A stretch of 32,308 nt of DNA. Origin: Cytophagales bacterium (GTDB taxonomy: Bacteria; Bacteroidota; Bacteroidia; Cytophagales; Cytophagaceae). Below the pieces are notes generated by a model. That model ran no database searches, had not been told where the DNA came from, and worked only from the letters and a program-made list of their open reading frames with translations. Where the stretch lies: positions 1 to 32,308 of the forward strand of contig JAAFID010000020.1 in NCBI GenBank assembly GCA_013297765.1. Reading direction: 5' to 3'. Positions 7,963 to 16,092 of this stretch are shown here, piece by piece. Positions within the stretch are counted from its first letter, which is position 1, and each line of letters opens with the position of its first letter. The translations under genes were made by a program, and so were the position numbers.

Positions 7963-9075
7963 TTGACGCTCATTTTGGAACAAATTATTCTAATATTAAT
8001 TCTGCTTTCCGTTTGTATTCAATGCTATTTTTTTATTTTTATTTTTTTTAAATTAACAATTTATAAAAATACCGTTGTAGCCCACTCTTCGCCCAGCCCA
8101 ATATCAATAGTAGTTTGTGCTCATAACGAGTTGGTAAATTTGCAAAAATTACTTCCCCTTTTAACTTCACAAATTCATCCAGATTTTGAAATAATATTGG
8201 TAGATGATCGCTCTACCGATGGCAGTGCGGCATGGCTGTCTTCGCTAGATATAAAAAATTTAAAAGTCATTACAATTAAAGCAACTCCACTTGGCTGGAC
8301 AGGTAAAAAATATGCACTACAACTAGGGGTTCAAGCCGCTACAAACCCCATCATTCTGCTTACAGATGCCGATTGTATGCCTGCTACTAATCATTGGGCG
8401 AGAGAAATGACCAGTGCTTTTACACTAGAAATAGATGCCTGCATTGGCTATGCCCCATATCAAAAAGAGCCAACATTCTTAAATAAATTAATAAGATTTG
8501 AAACACTTCACACAGCTATGCAATATCTGTCGCTCACATTAGCTGGTATGCCCTACATGGGGGTAGGTCGCAATATGGCCTACAGTAAAAAGATATTTGA
8601 AAAGCAAAACGGACTTACCTCTATAAGCCATATACTGGGCGGCGACGATGATTTATTTGCAAATCTCGCCTTTAAAAAGAATCGTGTTCAAATACAGATT
8701 GCAGAAGATAGTTTTGTTCATTCAATTCCCAAAAAAACCTACAATGAATGGTTTATTCAAAAAACTAGACACCTAGCTGTAGGTAAGTATTACAAGCTAT
8801 TTTCACGATTTGTGTTGGGTTTACTTATGTGTTCACAAGCGGTATTTTATATTTCTGTTTTTACACTATTTTTCATTCAAACTTACATTGCTATTTCATT
8901 AATCGGCATATTGTTTAGAACTTTGGTATTAATTTATATTTTTGTAAGATTAAATATTAAATTAAAGGAAGATTTTAAATGGTATTGGTTTCCTCTGCTC
9001 GATATTATTTTCACCTTCAATTATATTTACGTAGGGCTTAACGCTTATTTTTTTAACAGAAACAAATGGAAGTAA
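7963..9075 (+). CDS. Membrane-anchored family 2 glycosyltransferase
   Basis: GT2 glycosyltransferase of the inner membrane with its catalytic domain in the cytoplasm; sugar and acceptor are unknown. An N-terminal span (~7-32) is followed by ISIVVCAHNE (~47-56), VDDRSTDGS (nucleotide-binding Asp), TDADCMP (DxD metal site, ~133-139), GGDDDLF (the acidic catalytic motif) and QKTRHLAVGK (a QxxRW-like element). Two or three spans follow near the C-terminus (~275-295, ~300-330, ~340-362). No ATG is available near the start: the frame opens at a TTG (7963), with another TTG at 7975 and an ATT at 7951 closer to the AGAGGAA at 7934-7940, so the exact N-terminus is open. Its last 10 bases overlap the sigma-factor gene. 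A role in cell-surface glycan or glycolipid synthesis is inference. Confidence 0.85.
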   Translation: MTLILEQIILILILLSVCIQCYFFIFIFFKLTIYKNTVVAHSSPSPISIVVCAHNELVNLQKLLPLLTSQIHPDFEIILVDDRSTDGSAAWLSSLDIKNLKVITIKATPLGWTGKKYALQLGVQAATNPIILLTDADCMPATNHWAREMTSAFTLEIDACIGYAPYQKEPTFLNKLIRFETLHTAMQYLSLTLAGMPYMGVGRNMAYSKKIFEKQNGLTSISHILGGDDDLFANLAFKKNRVQIQIAEDSFVHSIPKKTYNEWFIQKTRHLAVGKYYKLFSRFVLGLLMCSQAVFYISVFTLFFIQTYIAISLIGILFRTLVLIYIFVRLNIKLKEDFKWYWFPLLDIIFTFNYIYVGLNAYFFNRNKWK

Positions 9076-9674
9076 TCAAAGAATTTTCAGAAAAGGCAAA
9101 AAAAGATTTTCAACTGATAGAATTGGCCAAAGAAAAAGGCGATGAGAAAGCCTATGCCGAGTTGATGCAACGCTATAAAAAGCCCGTTTACCACATGATT
9201 TTGAAAATGGTAAGAAATGTAGATGATGCAGAAGACTTGACCATCGAGGCATTTGCAAAAGCCTTTAGAAATTTGAAAAAATTCAATCCAGAATTTACTT
9301 TTAGTACGTGGCTGTTTCGTATTGCAACCAATAATTGTATAGATTTTATTAGAAAGAAAAAATTAGATACTTTCAGTATTAATACCTCTTTTAAAGACGA
9401 CAATGGCGATTCGATGGATATCGACATTAAAGATTTTAACCTCAATCCTCAAGAAGAAACTATTAAAAGCGAGAAAATAAATATTATACAAGCCATAGTA
9501 ACTAAGTTGCCGCCCAAATACCAAGTGCTGGTAAGGCTGCGGTATTTTCAAGAACTTTCTTACGAAGAAATTGCTACAGAAATAGATGCCCCGCTAGGCA
9601 CTGTAAAGGCACAGTTGCACAGGGCTAGAGAGTTACTATATGACCTAGTAAAAAATCGTAAAGACGCTATTTAA
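9066..9674 (+). CDS. ECF-type RNA polymerase sigma factor
   Basis: 202 residues. Sigma region 2 spans about residues 24-95 (YAELMQRYKKPVYHMILKMV, then DAEDLTIEAFAKAFRNL and FSTWLFRIATNNCIDFIRKK, the -10 recognition part). A charged linker with DDNGDSMDIDIKDF follows, then region 4 (~140-195: LPPKYQVLVRLRYFQELSYEEIA and GTVKAQLHRARELL, the helix-turn-helix). The ATG lies inside the end of the glycosyltransferase gene (10-nt overlap), so the two are probably translated together. No anti-sigma factor gene is next to it, which suggests a constitutive or housekeeping ECF of the kind common in Bacteroidota; the target regulon cannot be read from the sequence. A good terminator follows. Confidence 0.92.
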   Translation: MEVIKEFSEKAKKDFQLIELAKEKGDEKAYAELMQRYKKPVYHMILKMVRNVDDAEDLTIEAFAKAFRNLKKFNPEFTFSTWLFRIATNNCIDFIRKKKLDTFSINTSFKDDNGDSMDIDIKDFNLNPQEETIKSEKINIIQAIVTKLPPKYQVLVRLRYFQELSYEEIATEIDAPLGTVKAQLHRARELLYDLVKNRKDAI

Positions 9675-9677
9675 CAC

Positions 9678-9708
9678 CAAAGCCTTCCTAATAGAGGGCT
9701 TTGTTTTT
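9678..9708 (+). terminator. Intrinsic terminator after the sigma-factor gene
   Basis: CAAAGCC (9678-9684) and GGCTTTG (9697-9703) form a perfect 7-bp stem with a 12-nt loop, followed directly by TTTTT. It sits 4 nt after the stop codon and separates the glycosyltransferase/sigma pair from rsmG. Confidence 0.8.
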
Positions 9709-9725
9709 ATATACCACCCAACCCC

Positions 9726-10358
9726 ATGCAAGGAGTAGAATTAATAAAAAAATATTTTCCCAGCCTTAGTGCAGAACAGCATCGACAGTTTGCTATGCTG
9801 GCTAATCTGTATCAAGAATGGAATGAAAAAATCAACGTCATTTCTCGAAAAGACATTGATGAATTATATGAACGCCACGTATTGCATGCCCTAGGAATAG
9901 CCAAAGTAGTTTCATTTGCCGACCAAACTAGGGTGCTAGATGTGGGTACTGGTGGCGGATTTCCTGGCATTCCTTTAGCCATATTATTTCCCCAATGTCA
10001 TTTCCATTTGGTAGATTCTATAGGCAAAAAAATACAAGTGGTAAAAGCAGTAGCAGAGGGTATAGGATTGACAAACGTCACTGCACAGCATACCCGTGCC
10101 GAAGAGGTAGCCCAGCAATTTGATTTTGTGGTGAGTCGTGCGGTAACGCAAATCACTCCATTCTATAATTGGGTACATGGCAAATTTTTGAAGACAAATA
10201 AAAATGCTATTCCCAATGGAATCCTCTATTTAAAGGGCGGCGATATCACTGAAGAATTTGCTACATTGAATAGAAAATATATTGTTTATTCCCTACCAGA
10301 TTATTTTGAGGAACTATTTTTTGAAACCAAAAAAGTTTTGTTTATTCCTATCAAATAA
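9726..10358 (+). CDS. rsmG: 16S rRNA (guanine-527-N7)-methyltransferase RsmG
   Basis: Methylates N7 of G527 in the 530 loop of 16S rRNA, using S-adenosylmethionine. 210 residues, the normal length. The N-terminal helix block contains YQEWNEKINVISRKDIDELYERHVLH (split as YQEWNEKINVIS and ERHVLH), characteristic of RsmG. The SAM site VLDVGTGGGFPGIPLAI lies at ~69-85, followed by LVDSIGKKIQVV (~97-108) and VVSRAVTQI (~135-143), the family's active-site region. The ATG at 9726 directly precedes the conserved beginning MQGVELIKKYFPSL. It has 17 nt between the preceding terminator and its start, so either readthrough or a promoter overlapping the terminator must serve it. Confidence 0.95.
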   Translation: MQGVELIKKYFPSLSAEQHRQFAMLANLYQEWNEKINVISRKDIDELYERHVLHALGIAKVVSFADQTRVLDVGTGGGFPGIPLAILFPQCHFHLVDSIGKKIQVVKAVAEGIGLTNVTAQHTRAEEVAQQFDFVVSRAVTQITPFYNWVHGKFLKTNKNAIPNGILYLKGGDITEEFATLNRKYIVYSLPDYFEELFFETKKVLFIPIK

Positions 10359-10380
10359 ACTACAAACCTCAAGCTGAAAT

Positions 10381-10396
10381 AACCGTAAAAACGGTT
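10381..10396. repeat. Perfect inverted repeat AACCGT-AAAA-ACGGTT before the dehydrogenase gene
   Basis: A 6-bp perfect stem around four A residues lies 22 nt after the rsmG stop and 20 nt before the dehydrogenase ATG. There is no T-tract after it, so it does not look like a terminator. It could be an operator or a hairpin in the mRNA leader; its function is not known. Confidence 0.5.
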
Positions 10397-10416
10397 CAAA
10401 TTAAAATATAAACCAC

Positions 10417-11694
10417 ATGCCATACAAAGAACCTGCACCAATCAAAGATAAAGACAACCCACTAGAATCAATGATGTCACGCTTTGACGAGGCAGCTAGA
10501 AAACTAGGGCTGGACAACGAAACATATACTGTATTAAAAAATCCTGTAAAACAGGTTGTTGTTTCATTGCCTATTACTATGGACAATGGAAAGATTAAAG
10601 TTTTCGAGGGTTACAGAGTGATACACTCCACCATTTTAGGACCCAGCAAAGGCGGCATTAGGTACGATATGGGTGTAAACATAAACGAAGTAAAAGCACT
10701 CGCTGCTTGGATGACATGGAAATGTGCCGTAGTAGATATTCCCTATGGTGGTGCTAAAGGCGGCATTACTTGCAACCCGAGAGAAATGTCAAAAGGCGAA
10801 ATTGAACGATTGACTAGGGCATATACGCTTGCCATGAGCGACATCTTTGGTCCAGACAAAGACATTCCTGCCCCAGATATGGGCACAGGGCCTCAAGAGA
10901 TGGCATGGCTGATGGATGAATATTCTAAAACTAAAGGAATGACGGTGAATGCTGTCGTTACAGGCAAGCCATTAGTATTGGGCGGTTCGCTAGGCAGACC
11001 AGAGGCTACAGGCAGGGGCGTTACCGTAATAGCCCTTGCAGCTATGGAAAAATTGAAAATGCTACCCAGTAAAACAAGTGCGGCGGTACAAGGATTTGGC
11101 AATGTAGGGGCAAACACCGCACAGTTCTTGAGCGAGCGAGGCATTACCATTAAATCTATCAGCGATTTGTCGGGAGCGTATTGGAACGATAAAGGAATAG
11201 ACATAAAAGATGCTATTGCCTATAGAGATGCTAATCGTGGTAGCTTAGAGGGATATACAGAGGCAGAGAAGATGGGCGATGCAAATGGTATAATTACCTG
11301 TGCTGTAGATTTGCTAGTGCCTGCTGCAACCGAAGACGTAATTCATAGCCACAATGCACCACACATACAAGCCAAACTGATTGTGGAAGGGGCTAATGGC
11401 CCTACCAATGCTAGCGCAGATGATATTTTAAGTTCACGACATATCACCGTAGTACCAGACATATTGGCCAATGCTGGCGGTGTTACCGTATCGTATTTTG
11501 AATGGGTGCAAAATAGGCTAGGCTTACGTTGGCCGCTTGACAGGGTCAATAGAAGAAGCGACAAAATCATGGTTGATGCATTTGAAAAAGTGTATGCTAC
11601 CGCCAAGCAATATAAAGTAACTTTGCGTACTGCTGCATACATTGTAGCCATAGACAAAGTAGCAAGCTGCTATAAATTTAGAGGAGGTTTTTAA
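10417..11694 (+). CDS. Glu/Leu/Phe/Val-type dehydrogenase (probable glutamate dehydrogenase)
   Basis: Oxidative deamination of an amino acid, most likely interconversion of glutamate with 2-oxoglutarate and ammonia, in the cytoplasm. 425 residues. Catalytic domain: GPSKGGIRYD (substrate-binding Lys), MTWKCAVVDIPYGGAKGG (~99-116, holding the catalytic Lys in GGAKGG) and PAPDMGTGPQEM (~151-162). NAD(P) domain: AAVQGFGNVGANTAQFL (~223-239). The C-terminal part contains VEGANGPT and ILANAGGVTVSYFEW, both typical. Length and motifs fit GdhA of the 'Glu/Leu/Phe/Val' group; the exact substrate and cofactor cannot be read by eye, so no symbol is given. It appears to be transcribed alone, with an inverted repeat before it and a weak hairpin after it. 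Confidence 0.9.
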   Translation: MPYKEPAPIKDKDNPLESMMSRFDEAARKLGLDNETYTVLKNPVKQVVVSLPITMDNGKIKVFEGYRVIHSTILGPSKGGIRYDMGVNINEVKALAAWMTWKCAVVDIPYGGAKGGITCNPREMSKGEIERLTRAYTLAMSDIFGPDKDIPAPDMGTGPQEMAWLMDEYSKTKGMTVNAVVTGKPLVLGGSLGRPEATGRGVTVIALAAMEKLKMLPSKTSAAVQGFGNVGANTAQFLSERGITIKSISDLSGAYWNDKGIDIKDAIAYRDANRGSLEGYTEAEKMGDANGIITCAVDLLVPAATEDVIHSHNAPHIQAKLIVEGANGPTNASADDILSSRHITVVPDILANAGGVTVSYFEWVQNRLGLRWPLDRVNRRSDKIMVDAFEKVYATAKQYKVTLRTAAYIVAIDKVASCYKFRGGF

Positions 11695-11731
11695 TATACT
11701 CATGATACCAAAGAATAATATTTATCTTTAC

Positions 11732-11763
11732 GCCCTTAAAAAATCATACTGTTAGGGCATTTT
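11732..11763 (+). terminator. Possible weak terminator after the dehydrogenase gene
   Basis: GCCCT (11732-11736) can pair with AGGGC (11754-11758), with a 17-nt loop and ATTTTAATT after it. The stem is short and the T-run broken, so this is only a candidate. Confidence 0.3.
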
Positions 11764-11766
11764 AAT

Positions 11767-11774
11767 TATCTTTG
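11767..11774 (+). promoter_or_regulatory. TAnnTTTG-type -7 element before psd
   Basis: TATCTTTG matches the Bacteroidota -7 consensus exactly and lies 25 nt before the psd ATG, giving a leader of about 20 nt. No clear TTG element is seen at the matching upstream distance, so only half of the promoter is supported. Confidence 0.45.
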
Positions 11775-11799
11775 CCCTTTACATTTATTTACAATTTCC

Positions 11800-12456
11800 A
11801 TGACAATTCATAAAGAAGGTTACAAAATCTTAACTGGCCTACTGTTTATTCTTAGTGCCATTAATATTGGTTTGCAGTATTATTTTCCCCAACACAGTAC
11901 CTTGTTGAGTGTAGTATTGGGTATATCTGTATTGATATATTTGCTCATTTTGCAATTTTTTAGAAGCCCCAAAAGAGTAATTGAAATAAATGATGGACAC
12001 GTAATCGCCCCAGCAGATGGCAAAGTAGTAGTGATAGAAGAGGTGGTAGAAACAGAGTATTTGAAAGATAAAAGAAGACAAGTTTCTATCTTTATGTCGC
12101 CCATAAATGTACATATCAATCGTAGCCCCGTAACAGGTGTTGTCGATTATTTTAAATACCATGCAGGTAAATATTTGGTAGCTTGGCACCCCAAAAGTAG
12201 CACTGAAAACGAACGTACCACATTGGTTGTTACTACCTCTGATGGCAAATCTATATTGATGCGTCAGATAGCCGGTGCCCTTGCAAAACGTATTGTATGG
12301 TACTGTAAAGAAGGCATGAGTATCAAACAAGGTGAAGAATTTGGCTTTATCAAATTTGGTTCAAGAGTAGATTTATACCTTCCCTTAGATGCAAAGGTAT
12401 TGGTGCAAATAGGTCAAAAGACCAAAGGTGGTAAAACAGTAATCGCAGAATTGTAG
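11800..12456 (+). CDS. psd: Phosphatidylserine decarboxylase (short pyruvoyl type)
   Basis: Converts phosphatidylserine to phosphatidylethanolamine, at the inner membrane. 218 residues, matching the short form. One or two hydrophobic segments lie at ~8-28 and ~32-50. APADGKVVVIEEV (~67-79) and VSIFMSPINVHINRSPVTG (~93-111) form the core. The self-cleavage site is FGSRVD near the C-terminus: Gly187-Ser188, where Ser188 would become the pyruvoyl group of a roughly 31-residue alpha chain. The enzyme that makes phosphatidylserine (PssA) is not next to it, although it often is in Bacteroidota. Archaetidylserine decarboxylase-type labels are sometimes given to this subfamily; substrate choice is not visible. 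A TATCTTTG box precedes it and a strong terminator follows. Confidence 0.92.
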   Translation: MTIHKEGYKILTGLLFILSAINIGLQYYFPQHSTLLSVVLGISVLIYLLILQFFRSPKRVIEINDGHVIAPADGKVVVIEEVVETEYLKDKRRQVSIFMSPINVHINRSPVTGVVDYFKYHAGKYLVAWHPKSSTENERTTLVVTTSDGKSILMRQIAGALAKRIVWYCKEGMSIKQGEEFGFIKFGSRVDLYLPLDAKVLVQIGQKTKGGKTVIAEL

Positions 12457-12477
12457 TAAGGCAAAAATATATAAATC

Positions 12478-12522
12478 AAAAATCCCTTGAAATGGTTTTC
12501 ATCCATTGCAAGGGATTTTTTT
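12478..12522. terminator. Strong two-way terminator between psd and the convergent gene
   Basis: AAAAATCCCTTG (12478-12489) pairs with CAAGGGATTTTT (12509-12520), and inside it AATGG (12491-12495) pairs with CCATT (12503-12507), leaving a 7-nt loop. A T-run ends it on the plus strand and another (TTTTTGATTT) on the minus strand, so it can serve both converging genes. Confidence 0.88.
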
Positions 12523-12575
12523 ATGGTAAATGATTTGCCAATACTGCAATTCAATAATCTATTGCTATAGCAAAC

Positions 12576-14141
12576 TTATTCGAGTCTATATGAGCATAAA
12601 AAACTTTTTTTGCCTAGCAAACCTTTACGCCCTACTAGCATTAAGTGATGTTCGTTCCAAAGTGTGTAGCTTCGCACCAAGCCTAGCGATTCTTCATTGG
12701 GTAGCGGTAATTCTTTTATTTTTTTACCACTGCTTTTGTCCCATTCTATATAGTTTATAGTATTAAATATGCCACTGGCATTGTCGGATGTACTGTAAAC
12801 CATACGCAGCTTGCTTTGGTGCTGGCAGTCCATTACATAAGATGCGGTATTGATTCCTGTATTAATGTCCGAAACTTGATATTTGGCATACGCATTTTCC
12901 CATTGCAACTCGTCTTTGCTGTTGAAACTAAACAAAAACATGCCTCCAGTATATACATGTCCCGTACACTCAATCCATTTTTGAATATCTACAGTATTCG
13001 ATTGGTCATAAGGATAGGCTGTAGTCTGTATTTCTCGTTTTTCTAGAGCTATGGTAATCTCTTCATTATTGTTTACAAAAAAGTCGGATACTTCATAATT
13101 TGTCCAATTGTCTTCTTTTGCTTGTTTTACATACTCCCAAGAATGTTGCATGGTTTGCTTTATGGCATCAGATAGGTCGTGAAAATTTGCCCGTTCTACT
13201 AGGCTAGTTTTGAAATTAAATTTAGAATACATGACTCCAATCAACTTGTTTTGCCCTATAATTACGTTGGCTATATACACTATATCATCATCAAATAGCT
13301 TAATGATAAGGCTTTCTCGCTTAGCACTAGCATTCTGAATGTCGAGGTATTTGTATTGGCGTGTGGCTAGTTGGTATTGAATTACAGCTATGCGGCCTAT
13401 TTTGTCTCCATTTACAATGTATATTTCCCCTCTGTTATTAGGCTGTATGGCATAATTTGTAAAATTGTTATCTACATGTATATTTCCTTCGTTCAATTTG
13501 TCTAGGTTATTGCTAAAAATATAACACTTTCCATTTAGATTTTTCTGGCTATAATCGAAAATGTAAGCAGCAAAAAGCTTTTTATCAGGCGAGAATCGTA
13601 TCTCGAATCTATAGGGTGGCGAGGCAGTATAATTGCGACCTATAGCAGCACATACCATATCGGGAAATGACTGTTTAATAGCACCACGAGATTTGTCGGT
13701 TAGCCAAGGTTTTACTTTTATCTCTGCCAATATTTTTTGGTCTTTTTTTGCTCCTAAAGCAATATCGTAAGTAGTGGCTTTTAGGCGGCAATTTCCCATA
13801 GATTCTTCGTGCAATACTGAAAGTACGGTAACGGTATTTTCATTTACATACATTTCCTCTAGTTCTTCACTGCTCTCGACACTAATAGGCGTACGAAAAA
13901 TATTGGTTAAATCGGTATTGTATTTTTCCAACACATATTCTGATGGGCCGCCTACGTTGCCCTTGACTTTGCTCAATACTACAAAAGTTTTATCGTCAAT
14001 AGTCACACACTCTCTTCTGCCATCGGGTTCTTGGAAAGGAGTGCCCGAAGAGAAAGGAACAGATTTTTCCAATATCTGTGCACCACTATATACAATAGGG
14101 AACAATACATTGAAAAAAGTAAGTAGATAAATAAATTTCAT
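12576..14141 (-). CDS. Secreted hypothetical protein (paralogue of the 687-2270 product)
   Basis: Function unknown. The start at 14141 gives MKFIYLLTFFNVLFPIVYSG followed by AQ, a clear signal peptide; the earlier ATG at 14192 would place 17 extra residues before it. The mature protein (about 500 residues) has no membrane span or recognised catalytic motif and looks beta-rich. FEIRFSPDKKLFAAYIF, then FSNNLDKLNEGN, then NNRGEIYIVN follow in the same order and spacing as a block in the gene at 687-2270, which supports a shared family. The sequences have drifted far apart. The gene starts 57 nt after bioA ends, with no visible terminator between, so it may be carried on the biotin transcript, though no link to biotin is suggested by the protein. 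Confidence 0.75.
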   Translation of the reverse strand: MKFIYLLTFFNVLFPIVYSGAQILEKSVPFSSGTPFQEPDGRRECVTIDDKTFVVLSKVKGNVGGPSEYVLEKYNTDLTNIFRTPISVESSEELEEMYVNENTVTVLSVLHEESMGNCRLKATTYDIALGAKKDQKILAEIKVKPWLTDKSRGAIKQSFPDMVCAAIGRNYTASPPYRFEIRFSPDKKLFAAYIFDYSQKNLNGKCYIFSNNLDKLNEGNIHVDNNFTNYAIQPNNRGEIYIVNGDKIGRIAVIQYQLATRQYKYLDIQNASAKRESLIIKLFDDDIVYIANVIIGQNKLIGVMYSKFNFKTSLVERANFHDLSDAIKQTMQHSWEYVKQAKEDNWTNYEVSDFFVNNNEEITIALEKREIQTTAYPYDQSNTVDIQKWIECTGHVYTGGMFLFSFNSKDELQWENAYAKYQVSDINTGINTASYVMDCQHQSKLRMVYSTSDNASGIFNTINYIEWDKSSGKKIKELPLPNEESLGLVRSYTLWNEHHLMLVGRKGLLGKKSFLCSYRLE

Positions 14142-14198
14142 GTGTTTATGGTATAAAGGCGAGCCTGCAATTATTGTTTTTGGCAGTTTCAAAGATAC

Positions 14199-15467
14199 TC
14201 AGAGTGTCGCTAAGAGTTCAGCAATTGCAGTGTAAATTTTATTCAATTGCACTTCATTTATTACATACGGCGGTAGTATATAGATTACATTTCCTAATGG
14301 TCTTAGCAGAATGTCACGGTCAAGAAAGAACTGGTACAAGTAATTTCTATTCTTGCTAAAATAGGATGTGCCACTTTCAGAAAATAGCTCAATAGACAAT
14401 ATAGTGCCTAGAGCTTGTATCTTCACTATTTTAGAATGTCCCCTTATTTGTTCTAAAAAAAATTGATGTGCTTTGGCAATTAACTGAATCTGCTGCTGGC
14501 ATTCTTTTGTCAAAAGCAAATTCATGCTGGCGTTTGCAGCAGCACAACTAAGTGGATTGGCTGTATATGAGTGACCATGGTAAAATCTCTTTTCTTTTTC
14601 TGTAGATTGAAACTGAACGGATATTTTCTCATTGATGACAGTAACACCTAATGGCAAAAAACCTCCAGTAATGCCTTTCGACAGACACATCATATCTGGT
14701 GCTATGCTCATATATTCCGAAGCAAATAGCTTGCCTGTGCGTCCAAAGCCTGTCATGACCTCGTCGGCAATACAAATTATATTGTATTTTTGGGCTACTT
14801 CAAGCAAAGATTGCAATAAGTCAGGTTCATATATCACCATTCCCGCAGCTCCCTGTATCAATGGCTCGTAAATAAATGCTGCAACATCGCCTTGGCAGGC
14901 AATGGTTTCAAAATGTGCCACGCATTCTTTAGCACTAGCACTATGCAACGGAAGCACTGCTACATCGAACAAATATTTTTGAAATGGTTTTGAGAAAACG
15001 CTTCGCTCGCCTACAGCCATAGCCCCAAAGGTATCGCCATGATAGGCTGCCTCTAATGCTACAATTTTACTTTTTTTGATGCCTTGGTTGTACCAATACT
15101 GCATGGCTAGTTTCAACGCCACCTCTACCGAGGTACTTCCGTTATCAGAATAAAAAATTTGGTCAAATGAAAATGGTAATATTTTCAAAAGAGATTGTGC
15201 AAGTGTTACTGCTGGTGCATGGCTGAAACCTGCAAAAATAACTTGTTCTATTTTTTGTGCTTGATTATATATTGCCTTGGCAATGTCAGGCTGTGCATGT
15301 CCATGAATATTTACCCACCAAGAAGATATGGCATCTAAAATTTGACGACCATCGGTGGTGTAAAGATTCACTCCCTCGCCACGCTCAATCATGATATTTT
15401 CTGCATGCAATATATCAAAAGGATGCCATATATGCTGTTTGTCTATTTGTTGTAGTGTATTATTCAT
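14199..15467 (-). CDS. bioA: Adenosylmethionine-8-amino-7-oxononanoate aminotransferase
   Basis: Third-from-last step of biotin synthesis: transfers an amino group from S-adenosylmethionine to 8-amino-7-oxononanoate, giving 7,8-diaminononanoate; PLP enzyme of the cytoplasm. 422 residues from the ATG at 15467, which overlaps the bioD stop by 8 nt; a start at 15512 would add a non-conserved tail. IWHPF (~13-17) and ISSWWVNIHGH (substrate tryptophans) are BioA hallmarks. GDTFGAMAVGERSVF, DEVMTGFGRTG (Asp235 holds the PLP ring nitrogen) and LSKGITGG (Lys264, the Schiff-base lysine) complete the active site. Third gene of bioF-bioD-bioA. Confidence 0.96.
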   Translation of the reverse strand: MNNTLQQIDKQHIWHPFDILHAENIMIERGEGVNLYTTDGRQILDAISSWWVNIHGHAQPDIAKAIYNQAQKIEQVIFAGFSHAPAVTLAQSLLKILPFSFDQIFYSDNGSTSVEVALKLAMQYWYNQGIKKSKIVALEAAYHGDTFGAMAVGERSVFSKPFQKYLFDVAVLPLHSASAKECVAHFETIACQGDVAAFIYEPLIQGAAGMVIYEPDLLQSLLEVAQKYNIICIADEVMTGFGRTGKLFASEYMSIAPDMMCLSKGITGGFLPLGVTVINEKISVQFQSTEKEKRFYHGHSYTANPLSCAAANASMNLLLTKECQQQIQLIAKAHQFFLEQIRGHSKIVKIQALGTILSIELFSESGTSYFSKNRNYLYQFFLDRDILLRPLGNVIYILPPYVINEVQLNKIYTAIAELLATL

Positions 15468-16092
15468 CCCAGTTTTCAAAAAGTTTGATGGCATTGGCTT
15501 GTATATATTCACTATCGACAGTTGTTGCAGGTCTTAGTTTTAACAAACATTTATAACCAGAATAATTTAAAATGTAATTTTCTGTCTCTATGTTTTCCTC
15601 TCCATTAAATACAATTCCTTTTACTTTAAGTCCTCTACGCTTGATTTCATTGATGGTAAGTAGGGAATGATTGATGCTTCCTAAATAAATATTGCAAACC
15701 AATACAATTGGTGCATCAAATTGTGCTGCGATATCAATCACAAAATCTTGGTCATTGAGTGGTACCATTGCACCGCCAGCACCTTCTATAATTAGGCAAT
15801 TAGACTCTGTATAGGGCAATTTTATTTCTGCTAATTTTATAGCTACACCAGCCAATTTTGCCGCGGCGTGTGGCGACATAGGGTGTGGTAGCAAGTATGC
15901 TTCTGGGTGAATCACACAGTGCATGTTGTTAATTAATTTGGCAACGGTGTTGCTATCGGTAGGTGTACCGCACTGTACAGGTTTCCAATAATCGGCTTGC
16001 AATGCCTGGGTCAATATGGCACTGACTACTGTTTTACCACTATCGGTGCCTATAGCGGTAACAAAATATTTTTCAAAGTAGGATAGTGTCAT
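15460..16092 (-). CDS. bioD: Dethiobiotin synthetase
   Basis: ATP-dependent closure of the ureido ring: 7,8-diaminononanoate plus CO2 to dethiobiotin. 210 residues, near the family length. GTDSGKT (15-21) is the P-loop; it is two residues tighter than the GTDTxxGKT of the enterobacterial enzyme. PVQCG (~38) gives the substrate-side lysine region (YWKPVQCG), and IIEGAGGAMVPLN (~99-111) is the conserved acidic/GAGG segment. The ATG at 16092 lies inside the end of bioF (20-nt overlap) and its stop overlaps bioA, which indicates translational coupling of all three. Confidence 0.95.
   Translation of the reverse strand: MTLSYFEKYFVTAIGTDSGKTVVSAILTQALQADYWKPVQCGTPTDSNTVAKLINNMHCVIHPEAYLLPHPMSPHAAAKLAGVAIKLAEIKLPYTESNCLIIEGAGGAMVPLNDQDFVIDIAAQFDAPIVLVCNIYLGSINHSLLTINEIKRRGLKVKGIVFNGEENIETENYILNYSGYKCLLKLRPATTVDSEYIQANAIKLFENWDE

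Noticed and set aside
10893-11657. Antisense frames of about 100 codons in the dehydrogenase gene
   Set aside because: Shadows of a conserved gene; compositions are not protein-like.
11839-12330. A 163-codon open frame antisense to psd
   Set aside because: It lies wholly inside a well-supported gene, its protein has low-complexity aromatic/Cys/Tyr composition without recognisable motifs, and it is a shadow of the psd codons.
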